DNA from: JACCWP01 sp963785115
Lineage (GTDB): Bacteria; Actinomycetota; Actinomycetes; Propionibacteriales; Nocardioidaceae
Assembly: GCA_963785115.1 (NCBI GenBank)
Contig: CAWATY010000031.1
Span: forward strand, 1 to 64,000
Reading direction: 5' to 3'
DNA: 64,000 nucleotides
The notes under the pieces: model-generated
Database searches by the model: none
What the model was told of the DNA's origin: nothing
What the model saw: the letters and a program-made list of their open reading frames with translations, nothing else
Made by a program: the position numbers and the translations under genes
In this document: positions 19,028 through 28,313 of the stretch, piece after piece
Layout of the letters: the number at the start of each line of letters is the position of its first letter
Position numbering within the stretch: position 1 is the first letter of the stretch

Positions 19028-20893
19028 TCAGGCCGGGGTCAGCTCCAGCAGCGCCATCGCCGGCATCGGCAGCGTGACCTCCACGGTCACCGCACCGGTG
19101 TCGTCGGCGACCACGTCTCGCGCGGGCTCGCCCTCCTCCAGCCGGTCGGCGGCGCGCAGCCGCTGCCACTGGTCGTCGTCGGGCCAGTCCTGGTCGTCGC
19201 GCCGCATCCGCCGCCAGACGGTGCCGATGTCGGAGTGCTCGTCGTCGACCCGCAGGTGGGTCAGCGTGTACGTCGCGCCCGGCACCAGACCGTCGACGGC
19301 CACGGTCACCTCGCGGTCGAGCGCCGGGTCGCCGGCCGCCTTGGACTGGTCGAGGGTGAGGTTCCACGCCAGTACGCCGACGGTGCCGTCGTCGCCGCGG
19401 GCCGCGAGCGCCTCCACCAGGGATCCGGCGCCGTCGCCGGCGTACGCCACCGGCAGCCGCGTCTCACCCAGTCGCTCGAGCAGGGCCAGCGCCCACCAGC
19501 GCGGCTTGCGCAGCTCGCCGACGGTGCGCAGCCCGAAGCCACCGTGCAGCAGTGACGGCGGACGGCCGAGCTCCTCGAAGTGGTCGGAGACCACCCAGTA
19601 GCTGAGTGCCTCGATCCGGCCGAGCGACGACGCCATGCCGCGCAGCAGGAAGGCCGCGGAGAAGACGGCGTTGCTCACCTCGTTGAAGTGGGTCGGCGTC
19701 ACGCCCCACTCGGTCCACCAGATCGGCGTGCCCACCCGGCCGTGCCGCGCGAGGGCGGGGCGGAAGTCGAGCGGCGGGCTGCCGTAGGTGTGGGTGGAGA
19801 TGAAGTCGACCGGTGTGCCTGACCGCTCGACGTGGCTGAGCAGCTCCTCGACCCAGCCGGCGGCGGCCGACGAGGGCCCGCCGACCCGCAGGTCGGGGTG
19901 CACGGTCTTCACCGCGCGGGCGGACAGGTCGTAGAGCCGCCAGTGCTCCTCGGGGGTGCCCGACCAGAAGACCTCGAGGTTGGCCTCGTTCCACACCTCG
20001 AAGCTCCAGTGGTCGCGCACCTCCTCCAGTCCGTAGCGCTCGACCAGGTGCGTCACCAGGGCGTACACGAGGTCGTACCAGCGGCCCCAGTCCTTGGGCG
20101 GCGACACGATCGCGTCGTAGTCGAAGACCGTCTTCGACGGGTCGGCGGCCAGGTCGCGGGGCATGAAGGAGATCTCGACCACCGGGCGCAGGCCGAGGGA
20201 GAGCAGGTGGTCGTAGACCCGGTCGACGCCGGTGAAGTCGTGCACCACTGTCACACCATTTGGCCCGTCGACCTCGCGGTAGACCCCGAGGTCGTCGCAG
20301 AGGATCCCGTGCGCCCGGACCGCCTCGACGCCGAGCTCGTGGCGGGCGGCTCTGAGGGCCGAGGTGAGCTCGGCGCCGATCTCGCGGCCGGCGGTCAGCT
20401 CGGTCGAGAGCGCGTGCGACAGGTGCTCGCTGCCGATCATCGGCCGCCACGGTCGCGGCAGCGGGCCGAGGTCGCCGCCGGTGAGCACCTCGACCCGGAC
20501 CGCCCCGTCGCCGTCGGCGCGGGTGCCGTGGGGGGTCGCGGTGACCCGGTCACTGAGCGGCCCCTCGACGGCGACGTCGGACAGTGCCGTCACGGCGTAC
20601 CAGCGGGCGACACCGGGCTCGCCGGTCGTGTCGACGTACGGCGGGTGCGGGACGGAGAGCACGTCACCGCCGCGGTGGTCCAGCGGGGCCAGGTCGCCGT
20701 CGGGCGAGTCGGCGGCGTGCACCTGGTAGCCGACGGCGCCCTGGACCGGGTCCCAGTCCAGGCTGACCTGGGCCCGGCCCGCGACGGCCACCAGCCCGGT
20801 CGGCGGGTCGAGGCGTGGGGCGGCGCCGATGGCGGTCCGGCCGCTGCGCTGGCCGATCCGCTGCTCCCAGTCGGTGCGTGCCTCGCTGGTCAT
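19028..20893 (-). CDS. cytosolic GH39-like glycoside hydrolase with N-terminal FN3-like domain
   Basis: The 621-residue protein has no signal peptide. Residues 25-125 look like a fibronectin type III domain (PPTGLVAVAGRAQVSLDW). The catalytic barrel follows, with the acid/base in HWSFEVWNEANLEVFWSG and the probable nucleophile in GTPIWWTEWGVTPTHF, the two-glutamate pattern of GH39 (beta-xylosidase, alpha-iduronidase and relatives). A beta-sandwich tail follows (VDGLVPGATYTLTHLRVD). It is the last gene of the LacI-controlled transport operon, so it probably cleaves the imported oligosaccharide. The substrate is not settled. Confidence 0.8.
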   Translation of the reverse strand: MTSEARTDWEQRIGQRSGRTAIGAAPRLDPPTGLVAVAGRAQVSLDWDPVQGAVGYQVHAADSPDGDLAPLDHRGGDVLSVPHPPYVDTTGEPGVARWYAVTALSDVAVEGPLSDRVTATPHGTRADGDGAVRVEVLTGGDLGPLPRPWRPMIGSEHLSHALSTELTAGREIGAELTSALRAARHELGVEAVRAHGILCDDLGVYREVDGPNGVTVVHDFTGVDRVYDHLLSLGLRPVVEISFMPRDLAADPSKTVFDYDAIVSPPKDWGRWYDLVYALVTHLVERYGLEEVRDHWSFEVWNEANLEVFWSGTPEEHWRLYDLSARAVKTVHPDLRVGGPSSAAAGWVEELLSHVERSGTPVDFISTHTYGSPPLDFRPALARHGRVGTPIWWTEWGVTPTHFNEVSNAVFSAAFLLRGMASSLGRIEALSYWVVSDHFEELGRPPSLLHGGFGLRTVGELRKPRWWALALLERLGETRLPVAYAGDGAGSLVEALAARGDDGTVGVLAWNLTLDQSKAAGDPALDREVTVAVDGLVPGATYTLTHLRVDDEHSDIGTVWRRMRRDDQDWPDDDQWQRLRAADRLEEGEPARDVVADDTGAVTVEVTLPMPAMALLELTPA

Positions 20894-20917
20894 CCACGTC
20901 CTCTCGTACGACTGCTT

Positions 20918-20996
20918 CTACCGGGAAACCGGAGGTTCCCCCGTGTAGCAACGCGGTGGAACCTTCGGTTTCCCAAGCGAACTTGGGAAACCCGAG
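20918..20996 (-). repeat. ~80-bp double-hairpin element, family 2
   Basis: GGTTTCCCAAG/CTTGGGAAACC forms one stem and GAGGTTCC/GGAACCTTC part of the second. On the minus strand it matches the elements at 32368-32446 and 41309-41387. It fills the gap between the two hydrolase genes, inside the operon. Confidence 0.75.
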
Positions 20997-21002
20997 CCCA
21001 CC

Positions 21003-22592
21003 TCAGCCCCGGGGGGCGGCGCCGAACTGCTCCATCTCCATCAGCGGGCGCAGTCGGCGTTCCATCGCGCCGGTCGACACGTAGCCGCGGAGGTCGTGGT
21101 CGGCGAGCACGTTGCCGAGGGCGGCCATCACCATGCCCTGGTCCAGCGCGAGGTAGCGCTGGCTGACCCGGCCGGTGCCGACGTTGATCGCGTCGTAGAA
21201 CCCGCCCGCGCCGTAGGCGTTGAAGTCCTCCGTCAGCCGCACCAGGTTCTGCACGGCCGCGTGCGGGGCGTACCGCATCGCGAGGAACGACGCGTGCGGG
21301 GTCACGACCCCGTGGCCGTAGTCGTCCGGCGCCGGCTCACCCGGCCGGCCGGGGCAGTGACCGTAGCCGTTGTCGACGAGGGTCCCCCGCTGGTCCGAGG
21401 CGTAGCCGGCCGGCTCCATGCCGATCGCGTCGACGCCGTACGTGCTGTAGCCGCCGGCCGGGTTGTTCGACGGCGAGAAGCCCCAGTAGCCGTAGTCGGC
21501 CTCCCGCATCCCGTGCGCGATCTGGGCGCGCACGTACAGCGGGTGCGTGACGCCCCACGAGTCCGGGCCCCACTCCTCCTCGGGCACGAACAGCGGCACC
21601 ATCAGCGCCTCGAACATCGAGCCGCCCCAGGTCGGCACGATCTTCATGCCGCGGTACGGGTACGCGCCCTCGTAGACCCGCTGGCCGAGGTAGGTGCGCC
21701 AGACGCCCTGCCCCTGCGTCTCGGTCCACGACCAGTCGCAGGAGCGCGGGAAGGTGCGCTCGGTCCCGAAGTAGTGCTTGCGCGGGATGTCTCCGGCCGC
21801 GATGCCGAGGTACGACGCGATCCGTGGCTCGGTGTTGAAGGCGCCGTAGTGGTGGCCGGTGTACCAGACGTCCGGGCCCTCGCCGAGGTAGTTGCCCACG
21901 ACCGCGGCCTCGTCGCTGGGCTCCTCGTCCCAGAAGCCGCCGCGGATCTGGTTCACCGCGGGGTCGTAGTACATGCCGAACTCCATGGCGCGGCGGATCA
22001 CGTCGGCCTCCGCACGCAGCCGCGGGTCGGCGTTGCGCGCCACCAGCAGCCCGGTGGCGAGCCAGCCGTTGTCGACGCTGGACAGGAACGGCTCGATCGG
22101 GTCGCCGCTGTCGGGGAACTCCAGCAGCTTGTCGCCGGTGTGCGGGTCGTACCAGTTGTAGAACTGTCCGGACCACTCGTGCCGCTCGAGCTCGGCGATG
22201 CTCCCGATGGTCTGCTGCATCCGCTCGTACGCCTCGTCGGAGCTGATCAGGCCGGTGTTGCGCGCGACGACCGTGCTCCACAGGTACGCGCCGATGTTGG
22301 TCGGCGACGTGTACGCCGAGCGACTGCCCGGCCGTAGCGTGCCGCCCACGTTGTCGGCGGGCAGCCCGGTGGCCGGGTCGACCATCGCCGCCATCGACTC
22401 CCAGGTGTCGGCGACCCAGGTCCGCAGCAGCGAGGCGCGGTCGGTGGTCGGTGTGGTGGGCGTGGTCGCGGGTGTAGCGGCGGGCTCGGGCTGCCCGGAC
22501 GCGGTGGGCGCGGGCAGCAGCGCCAGCACCGTGCCGGCGAGGGCGGCGGCCACGGTCGCGGTGGCGCCGGCGCGTACCAGTCGTTTGGTCAC
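21003..22592 (-). CDS. secreted DUF3131/glucoamylase-like alpha/alpha-barrel protein
   Basis: A GTG start at 22592 opens a 529-residue protein with a signal peptide (AAALAGTVLALLPAPTASGQ). SRSAYTSPTNIGAYLWSTVV is the hallmark of DUF3131. WSGQFYNWYDPHTGDKL, a VDNGWLATGLLV turn, TWGGSMFEALMVPLFVPEE and the ending YLALDQGMVMAALGNVLADH match the glucoamylase-like (PF10091) (alpha/alpha)6 family. Such proteins are glucan hydrolases or related enzymes in polysaccharide metabolism. It begins 31 bases after the permease stop. Together with the cytosolic GH39 it gives an outside/inside pair of enzymes. Confidence 0.75.
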   Translation of the reverse strand: MTKRLVRAGATATVAAALAGTVLALLPAPTASGQPEPAATPATTPTTPTTDRASLLRTWVADTWESMAAMVDPATGLPADNVGGTLRPGSRSAYTSPTNIGAYLWSTVVARNTGLISSDEAYERMQQTIGSIAELERHEWSGQFYNWYDPHTGDKLLEFPDSGDPIEPFLSSVDNGWLATGLLVARNADPRLRAEADVIRRAMEFGMYYDPAVNQIRGGFWDEEPSDEAAVVGNYLGEGPDVWYTGHHYGAFNTEPRIASYLGIAAGDIPRKHYFGTERTFPRSCDWSWTETQGQGVWRTYLGQRVYEGAYPYRGMKIVPTWGGSMFEALMVPLFVPEEEWGPDSWGVTHPLYVRAQIAHGMREADYGYWGFSPSNNPAGGYSTYGVDAIGMEPAGYASDQRGTLVDNGYGHCPGRPGEPAPDDYGHGVVTPHASFLAMRYAPHAAVQNLVRLTEDFNAYGAGGFYDAINVGTGRVSQRYLALDQGMVMAALGNVLADHDLRGYVSTGAMERRLRPLMEMEQFGAAPRG

Positions 22593-22623
22593 GGTCGGAC
22601 TCCTTCGTCGGGTGCGGAGGGAC

Positions 22624-23460
22624 TCACTTGATCCCCGTCATGGCGATGCCTTGCACGAAGTAGCGCTGCAGGACCAGGAAGATCGCGATCACCGGGAGCA
22701 CGACCACGACCGCGCCGGCCAGCAGCAGCCCGTAGTCGGTGGAGTTCTGGCCGACGGAGTAGAGCGCCAGCGCGACCGGCAGCGTGTACTTGTCCTCGGT
22801 CTGGGCCACCACCAGCGGCCACAGGAAGTTGTTCCACGAGCCGAGGAAGGTGAGGATCGCGAGCGTCGCGAGGGCGGGCCCGCACAGCGGCAGGATCACG
22901 CTGCCGAAGATGCGCAGCTCGCCGGCGCCGTCGACCCGTGCGGCGTGGATCAGGTCGTCGGGCAGACCGAGCATGTACTGCCGCAGCAGGAACACCCCGA
23001 ACGGCTGCACCAGGAACGGCAGGAACAGCCCGGGCAGGGTGTTGGTCAGCCCCAGGTTGGCGGTGAGGATGAACAGCGGCACGAACGTCACGACGCCCGG
23101 CACCATCAGGGTGCCCATCACGACGAGGAACAGCACCCGCTTGCCGCGGAACTCCAGCTTGGCCAGGGCGTACCCGAGCATCGCGCAGAAGATCACGTTG
23201 CCGACGGTGACGACGACCGCGACGATCAGCGAGTTCATGAAGAACGTGCCCAGGTCGAGCTTGGTGAACAGCGTGGAGTAGTTGTCCCAGGTGAACGTCT
23301 CGGGCCACCACGTCGGCGGGATCTCGCGCAGCTCGGCCTCGGGCTTGACCGAGCCCAGCAGCATCCACACGAACGGGCCGATCATCAGCACCAGGCCGAC
23401 GCTCAGCACGACGTAGAGCCAGCGCGGCGTCTGCAACCGCTGCTCGGGAGTGACCGCCAT
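22624..23460 (-). CDS. carbohydrate ABC transporter permease (CUT1, MalG-like)
   Basis: The 278-residue membrane protein has six predicted helices (LYVVLSVGLVLMIGPFVWML first). Its cytoplasmic EAA loop reads AARVDGAGELRIFGSVILPL, where the ABC ATPase docks. It starts 10 bases after the partner permease stop. The operon has no ATPase gene, so a shared ATPase of the MsiK type encoded elsewhere is expected, as in other actinomycete sugar importers. Confidence 0.92.
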   Translation of the reverse strand: MAVTPEQRLQTPRWLYVVLSVGLVLMIGPFVWMLLGSVKPEAELREIPPTWWPETFTWDNYSTLFTKLDLGTFFMNSLIVAVVVTVGNVIFCAMLGYALAKLEFRGKRVLFLVVMGTLMVPGVVTFVPLFILTANLGLTNTLPGLFLPFLVQPFGVFLLRQYMLGLPDDLIHAARVDGAGELRIFGSVILPLCGPALATLAILTFLGSWNNFLWPLVVAQTEDKYTLPVALALYSVGQNSTDYGLLLAGAVVVVLPVIAIFLVLQRYFVQGIAMTGIK

Positions 23461-23470
23461 CAGCGCCTCC

Positions 23471-24451
23471 TCAGTCCTTGGCCCGGAGCACGCGGAACTG
23501 CACGACCGTGAACACGACCACCGCGAGGAAGAGCACGTAGCTCACCGCGGCGGCGTAGCCGTAGTTGCCGGAGCCGAACTGGTTGTAGGCGTAGTAGGTG
23601 ACCGAGCGGGTCGAGTCGAGCGGCCCGCCCTTGGTCATCACGAACGCCTCCTCGAAGAACTGCAGGTAGCCGACGCTGGTGATGACCGCACCGAACAGCA
23701 GCACCGGGCGCATCATCGGCAGCGTGATGTGCCGGAACCGCGCCCACGAACCGGCGCCGTCGACCTCGGCCGCCTCGATCACCTCGCGCGGCACTGTCTG
23801 CAGGCCGGCCAGGAAGATCACCATCAGCGTGCCGAGGTTGCGCCACGCGGCCATCACGACCAGCGACGGCAGCGCGAGCGCTGTCGAGTCCAGCCAGCCC
23901 GGGCCGTCGATGCCGACCAGGGCGAGGGTCTCGTTGATCAGGCCGCCGTCGGTACGCAGCAGGAACCGCCACACCACCGCGACCGCGACGATGCTGGTGA
24001 CGACCGGCAGGTAGTAGCCGGCCCGGAAGAAGCCGCGCAGCCGCAGGATCGCGTTCAGCCCGACCGCGGCCGCCAGCGCCGCCGCCATCGTCAGCGGCAC
24101 CCCGAGCACCACGTACAGCGCGGTGTTGCGGGCGACCTTGCGGAACAGCGGGTCGGACAGCAGCTGGGTGTAGTTGTCGAACGCGGTGAACTCGACCGCC
24201 AGCGGCGAGCGCAGGTCGGTGATCCGCATGTCGGTGAACGACATGCCGAGGCTGGCCAGCACCGGCCCGACGGTGAAGACCGCGAACAGCACCACGAACG
24301 GCGATGCCAGCAGCCAGGCCGCCCGGGCCTGCCGTCGCTGGGTCGGGTCGCCCGGGCGACGCCGGCGGCTGCCGCGTCCCGTACGGCCAGGACGGCCCGT
24401 ACCCGCGACGGCGTCGGCGGTCGCCGCGCCGGTGGTGGCCAGCTGACTCAC
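23471..24451 (-). CDS. carbohydrate ABC transporter permease (CUT1, MalF-like)
   Basis: The 326-residue protein starts at GTG 24451, overlapping the binding-protein stop by 4 bases (GTGA). A basic N-terminal stretch (RPGRTGRGSRRRRPGDPTQR) precedes the first helix AAWLLASPFVVLFAVFTVGP. The EAA loop is AAEVDGAGSWARFRHITLPM. It forms the heterodimeric channel with the next gene. Confidence 0.92.
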   Translation of the reverse strand: MSQLATTGAATADAVAGTGRPGRTGRGSRRRRPGDPTQRRQARAAWLLASPFVVLFAVFTVGPVLASLGMSFTDMRITDLRSPLAVEFTAFDNYTQLLSDPLFRKVARNTALYVVLGVPLTMAAALAAAVGLNAILRLRGFFRAGYYLPVVTSIVAVAVVWRFLLRTDGGLINETLALVGIDGPGWLDSTALALPSLVVMAAWRNLGTLMVIFLAGLQTVPREVIEAAEVDGAGSWARFRHITLPMMRPVLLFGAVITSVGYLQFFEEAFVMTKGGPLDSTRSVTYYAYNQFGSGNYGYAAAVSYVLFLAVVVFTVVQFRVLRAKD

Positions 24452-25743
24452 AGACCGGTGCCGATCCGCTGCGCCTCGCTCTGCATGGCGGCGACGGCGT
24501 CCTCGACCGACATCTGGCCGTTGACGACCTGCTCGACGTTGTGGTCGATGACCTCGGCGACCTGCTCCCAGGTGGGCACCGGCGGCGGCGAGTTGGTCTC
24601 GCTCAGCTGCTCACCGAAGACGCTCAGCAGCGGGTCCTCGGCCAGCGCGCCGCTGTCCCAGGACGCCTCGACGGCCGGCAGGTCGCTCATCGTCGTGTAC
24701 CAGTCGCTCTGCACGTCGGCCTCGGACAGCCACTGCACGAACTTCCACGCGGCGTCGCGGTTGTCGGAGTCCTTGAAGACGCCCAGGTTGCCGCCACCGA
24801 CGAACGACGTGCCCATCTCGGCGCTGTCGTCCTGCGCGGGCAGCGGGGCCACGGCGATCTGGTCGTCGGTGGCGCCCATGTCCTTGACCAGCCCGATCAT
24901 CCACGGACCGGAGATGAAGGAGGCGATCGAGCCCTTGGCGAAGCTGGACTCGAGCTCACCGGGCTGCAGCACCGAGGTGGTGGACAGGCCGTCGTCGAAC
25001 AGCGACTTGTAGTACTCCAGGCCCTCGACCATGCCCTCGCTGTCGAGGGTGTACTCGGTGCCGTCCTCGTTGGTCATCTCGGCGCCCGCCGTCCAGCTGA
25101 ACGGGATGGCGGTCTGCCAGGAGCCGGTCTGGCCGGGCTGCACGTACAGCGGGGTGTCCACGCCGTCCTGCTCGCCAAGGTCGGCGCCGAACTGCGACAG
25201 CTCCTCCCAGGTCTTGGGCGGCGCGTCCCAGCCCGCCGCCTCGGCCAGGTCCTTGCGGTAGAAGAGCACGCGCGTCTCGACGTACCACGGCACGCCGTAC
25301 TCGGTGTCGTTGACGACGGTCGACTCGTACGCGCCGTCGAAGAACGAGTCGGAGTCGACCAGGTCCGGCGGCACCGGGTCGAGGCCGCCGAGCTTGGCGA
25401 ACTCGCCCATCCAGGTGGTGCCGACGAGGGTGACGTCGGGGGTGTCACCGGACGCGATCGCGGTGGCGATCTTGTCGTGTGCCGACTCCCACGGCACCGG
25501 TGTGACCTTCACGTCGGCGTCGGGGTACTCCTGCTCGAAGGTCTCGGCGAACGGGCCGAGCTCCTCGCCCTCGGTGCCCATCGCCCAGACGTCGATCGTG
25601 CCGGAGGGCGCGTCGTCGCTGATCGACTCGGCCTCCTCCGGCTCGCCGTCGGAGTCGCTGCGGCCGCAGGCCGCGAGGGCGAGCACGGCGGTCATGCAGG
25701 CGGCGACGGCCAGCCAGCGCCTGGTCGGGGAGGTGCGGTTCAT
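24448..25743 (-). CDS. extracellular sugar-binding lipoprotein of the CUT1 transporter
   Basis: The 431-residue protein has a lipoprotein signal (LAVAACMTAVLALAACGRSD) with the lipid Cys after LAA. WAMGTEGEELGPFAETFEQE and DVTLVGTTWMGEFAKLGGLD are typical of cluster-1 sugar-binding proteins (SBP family 1). FISGPWMIGLVKDMG carries the usual GPW motif. It is placed between the lacI-type regulator and the permeases. The ligand is unknown but should match the products of the two linked hydrolases. Confidence 0.92.
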   Translation of the reverse strand: MNRTSPTRRWLAVAACMTAVLALAACGRSDSDGEPEEAESISDDAPSGTIDVWAMGTEGEELGPFAETFEQEYPDADVKVTPVPWESAHDKIATAIASGDTPDVTLVGTTWMGEFAKLGGLDPVPPDLVDSDSFFDGAYESTVVNDTEYGVPWYVETRVLFYRKDLAEAAGWDAPPKTWEELSQFGADLGEQDGVDTPLYVQPGQTGSWQTAIPFSWTAGAEMTNEDGTEYTLDSEGMVEGLEYYKSLFDDGLSTTSVLQPGELESSFAKGSIASFISGPWMIGLVKDMGATDDQIAVAPLPAQDDSAEMGTSFVGGGNLGVFKDSDNRDAAWKFVQWLSEADVQSDWYTTMSDLPAVEASWDSGALAEDPLLSVFGEQLSETNSPPPVPTWEQVAEVIDHNVEQVVNGQMSVEDAVAAMQSEAQRIGTGL

Positions 25744-25784
25744 CGGGGCTCCTTCGTTGCGGTGACGCGGGCGGTGCGGGCAGT

Positions 25785-26804
25785 TCAGGCAGCAGGGGCG
25801 GGACGGGATGGTGCGGCCGAGCTGGTACGGACGACGAGCTCGGTGGGCAGCAGCAGGTGGCGGGTGGGCGAGTCGGGGTCGGTGATCCGGGCGTCGAGGG
25901 TGCGGGCGGCGGTGGCGCCGAGCTCGCGCATCGGCTGCCGGACCGTGGTCAGGCCGGCGTAGCGGGCGGCCATCACGTCGTCCCAGCCGGTGACGGCGAC
26001 GTCGCCCGGCACGTCCAGCCCGGCCTCGCGCAACGCACCCATCAGCCCGAGGGCGAGCTCGTCGTTGGCGCAGACGATGGCGTCGGGGAGGTCGCCGTCG
26101 CCGAGCAGCTGCTGCGCGGCGCGTACGCCGTCGGCCTCGGCGAAGCCGGCCTCGAGCAGCCGCGGTTCCGGTACGCCCGCGGCGGCCCAGGCGCGGCGGA
26201 GGCCGGCCCAGCGGACCGCCACGTCGGGCGCGTCCGCCGGGTTGCCGAGCAGCAGCAGGTCGCGGTGGCCGGCAGCCACCAGGTGCTCGGCCAGGGCGGC
26301 GGCGCTGGCGGTGGAGTCGGCGTTGACGGAGTCGACCACCAGGTTGCCGGGGGCGGCCTGGCGGGCGAGCAGCACCAGCGGCAGTCCGCGGGCGGCGATC
26401 TCGGCGACCACCTCGTCGCTGACCGTGCGGGTGAGCACGACCAGGCCGTCGACGCGGCCGGCGAGGTCGAGCACCCGCTCGCGGGCGGCGTCGCGGCCGT
26501 GCGTGGAGCAGATCAGCACCGAGCGGCCGAGTGCCGCGGCGACCGCCTCGTAGCCCAGCACGACCTCGGCGAAGTAGGGGCCGGACAGGTCGGGGAAGAC
26601 GATCCCGTTGGCCGCGTGCCGGCGCTCGGCCAGCGAGCGGCCGAGCGAGCTCGGGACGAACTGCAGCTCGTCGACGGCCGCCAGCACCCGGTCGCGGGTG
26701 GGATCGGTGACCGGCGCGGTCCCGCGCAGCACCCGGGACACGGTGGCGATCGACACGTCGGCCCGACGGGCGACGTCGCGGATGGTGACGCTGGGAGTCG
26801 CCAA
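25785..26804 (-). CDS. LacI family transcriptional regulator
   Basis: The 339-residue protein starts with the LacI helix-turn-helix (VTIRDVARRADVSIATVSRV) and the hinge VPSSLGRSLAERR. A periplasmic-binding-protein-like sensor follows (ANGIVFPDLSGPYFAEVVLG; CANDELALGLMGALREAG; GWDDVMAARYAGLTTVRQPM). The TTG at 26804 is chosen because GGAGG lies 8 bases before it and a longer start would cross the operator. It heads the operon, so it is autoregulated and its inducer is probably the imported sugar. Confidence 0.88.
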   Translation of the reverse strand: MATPSVTIRDVARRADVSIATVSRVLRGTAPVTDPTRDRVLAAVDELQFVPSSLGRSLAERRHAANGIVFPDLSGPYFAEVVLGYEAVAAALGRSVLICSTHGRDAARERVLDLAGRVDGLVVLTRTVSDEVVAEIAARGLPLVLLARQAAPGNLVVDSVNADSTASAAALAEHLVAAGHRDLLLLGNPADAPDVAVRWAGLRRAWAAAGVPEPRLLEAGFAEADGVRAAQQLLGDGDLPDAIVCANDELALGLMGALREAGLDVPGDVAVTGWDDVMAARYAGLTTVRQPMRELGATAARTLDARITDPDSPTRHLLLPTELVVRTSSAAPSRPAPAA

Positions 26805-26847
26805 CCGACAAGCCTCCGTCCGCTCGATGTGCCAGGGCCGCATGCTC

Positions 26848-26872
26848 GTAACCGCTTTCTGAAAGCGGTTAC
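26848..26872 (-). promoter_or_regulatory. perfect 25-bp LacI-family operator
   Basis: GTAACCGCTTTC and GAAAGCGGTTAC flank one central T, a perfect palindrome 44 bases before the lacI-type start. The centre resembles the usual LacI-family operator with CGCTTTC-type arms. It is the likely control site for the entire operon down to 19028. Confidence 0.8.
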
Positions 26873-26950
26873 AGAAGTCGCCCACCGTGTCCCACTTCGT
26901 CGGAATCTGTCAAGCACGGACCGCCCGGCCGCTCACTCGCCTCCGCGCTC

Positions 26951-27014
26951 ATCCGACCCTTCCGCCACCCGCACGGCCACCCGCACGGCCACCCGTGCGG
27001 CACAACGGTCGGAT
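26951..27014 (-). terminator. nested hairpin after the CDGSH gene
   Basis: CCGCACGG and CCGTGCGG (26981-27000) form a perfect stem with a CCAC loop, next to a second CCACCCGCACGG unit. ATCCGACC (26951) and GGTCGGAT (27007) close an outer stem. It lies 20 bases after the CDGSH stop and would end the upstream operon before the lacI promoter. Confidence 0.5.
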
Positions 27015-27033
27015 CGGCGCGAGGGGGAGGCGG

Positions 27034-27261
27034 TCAGCCGGGAAGGTGCGGCAGGCGGGGGCCGAGCTTGTGGCTGCCGTCGCACCAGGGTGCCCGGGAC
27101 GAGCGGCCGCACCGGCAGACGGCGACCACCGGACGGGTCACGGCAACCCGTTCGCCGTCGTCGGCGACGACCTCGGTGGCGCCGCGGACGAGCAGCGGGC
27201 CACCCGGGCACACCGTGATCTCGACAGGGAGCGGCGGCCGCGACGAGCCCGGGGCCGCCAT
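27034..27261 (-). CDS. CDGSH iron-sulfur domain protein
   Basis: A 75-residue protein whose C-terminal half reads AVCRCGRSSRAPWCDGSHK, the CxC...CDGSH motif that binds a 2Fe-2S cluster through three Cys and one His. Stand-alone proteins of this size are common in actinomycetes and are thought to act in redox or Fe-S transfer. The ATG at 27261 lies 2 bases after the previous stop, so it is translationally linked to the iron enzyme gene. Confidence 0.92.
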   Translation of the reverse strand: MAAPGSSRPPLPVEITVCPGGPLLVRGATEVVADDGERVAVTRPVVAVCRCGRSSRAPWCDGSHKLGPRLPHLPG

Positions 27262-27262
27262 G

Positions 27263-28303
27263 TCAGCCGACCTCGTCGAGGTCGGCCCCGGCATCGGGCA
27301 GCAGCGCGCTGCCGCCGGACTCCCAGGCGTCCAGTGCCGCGGCCCCGGCGCGGTCGTCGACCCACAGCGACACCGCCGCGCCGAACAGCACGCTCTCCAG
27401 CAGCTCGGGCTGTTGGGCGACCAGTCCGGCGCACAGGTCGCGGGTGGCGACCTGCTCGTGCACCGCGTCGGCCTCGACGTGCTCGTCGAAGTACCACGCC
27501 GCCGCGTCGGCGAGGCCGAGCCGGCGCACACCCTGGGCGAGCTGCCGGTTCGGCAGCGACGAGGTCGCCTCGATCGCCGTCAGGTGGCCGGCCGCCGCCC
27601 CGCGCAGCCGGCGCTGCTGGCCGAGCATCGTCGCCGTGGTGCTGATCGCGAGGCTCGCGGCGGGCACCCGGTCGACGTACGCGCCGTAGGTCGGGTCGAG
27701 ACCGGCGTGTGCCATGGAGGTCGCGAACAGCTCGGAGTGCATGCGCTCGAGCCGGCCGCCGCCGTACTCGTCGGTGAGGATCTCGATCAGCGCCGCCTTG
27801 GGACCGCCGTGCAGCCGCGGCACCAGCCAGGTGTGCGGGTCGGCCTCCTTGAGCTGGAAGACCGAGCGGAGCACCAGGAACTCGCGCAGCTGCTCGACGG
27901 TGGCGTGCCGCTGCACGTACGCCGCCATCGACCGCCCGGACGTCGCCTCGGTCATCGCGAACAGGGCAGCCGCGACGTCGTCTGCTGCCTGCGGCAGCGC
28001 ACGGCGGACCATCAGAGAGACCGCCTCGACGAGCTCGGACTCGATCGCCGCCTCGAGCACCCCGCGCGCCGCCAGCACGTCGGGCGAGCGCTCCCAGCCG
28101 TCGTCGACGTCGTCCAGTCCGTCGTAGCCGAGCTCCTGCAGCACGGTCAGCGCCAGCTGCACGTCCTCGTCGTCGAGGGCGGTGGCGCACTCGGTCAGCC
28201 GCGACCGGGCCGCGTCGGCCAGGCCGGGCGCCGGGTGCACGGGCTGCAGCAACGTGTCGAGGACCTGCCGGCTGAGCGATCCGCGGGCGCGCGGCAGCCT
28301 CAT
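27263..28303 (-). CDS. iron-containing redox enzyme family protein (haem-oxygenase-like fold)
   Basis: The 346-residue, all-helical protein matches the haem-oxygenase-like diiron family (PF14518 type). The region LIEILTDEYGGGRLERMHSE near residue 170 and the late helix DAAAWYFDEHVEADAVHEQV near 270 hold the acidic and His ligands typical of these di-metal oxidases. Family members oxidise or cleave small substrates; the substrate here is unknown. It starts 10 bases after the methyltransferase stop and is followed directly by the CDGSH gene, a pairing that suggests electron supply. Confidence 0.8.
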   Translation of the reverse strand: MRLPRARGSLSRQVLDTLLQPVHPAPGLADAARSRLTECATALDDEDVQLALTVLQELGYDGLDDVDDGWERSPDVLAARGVLEAAIESELVEAVSLMVRRALPQAADDVAAALFAMTEATSGRSMAAYVQRHATVEQLREFLVLRSVFQLKEADPHTWLVPRLHGGPKAALIEILTDEYGGGRLERMHSELFATSMAHAGLDPTYGAYVDRVPAASLAISTTATMLGQQRRLRGAAAGHLTAIEATSSLPNRQLAQGVRRLGLADAAAWYFDEHVEADAVHEQVATRDLCAGLVAQQPELLESVLFGAAVSLWVDDRAGAAALDAWESGGSALLPDAGADLDEVG

Positions 28304-28313
28304 CGCGGCGGCC

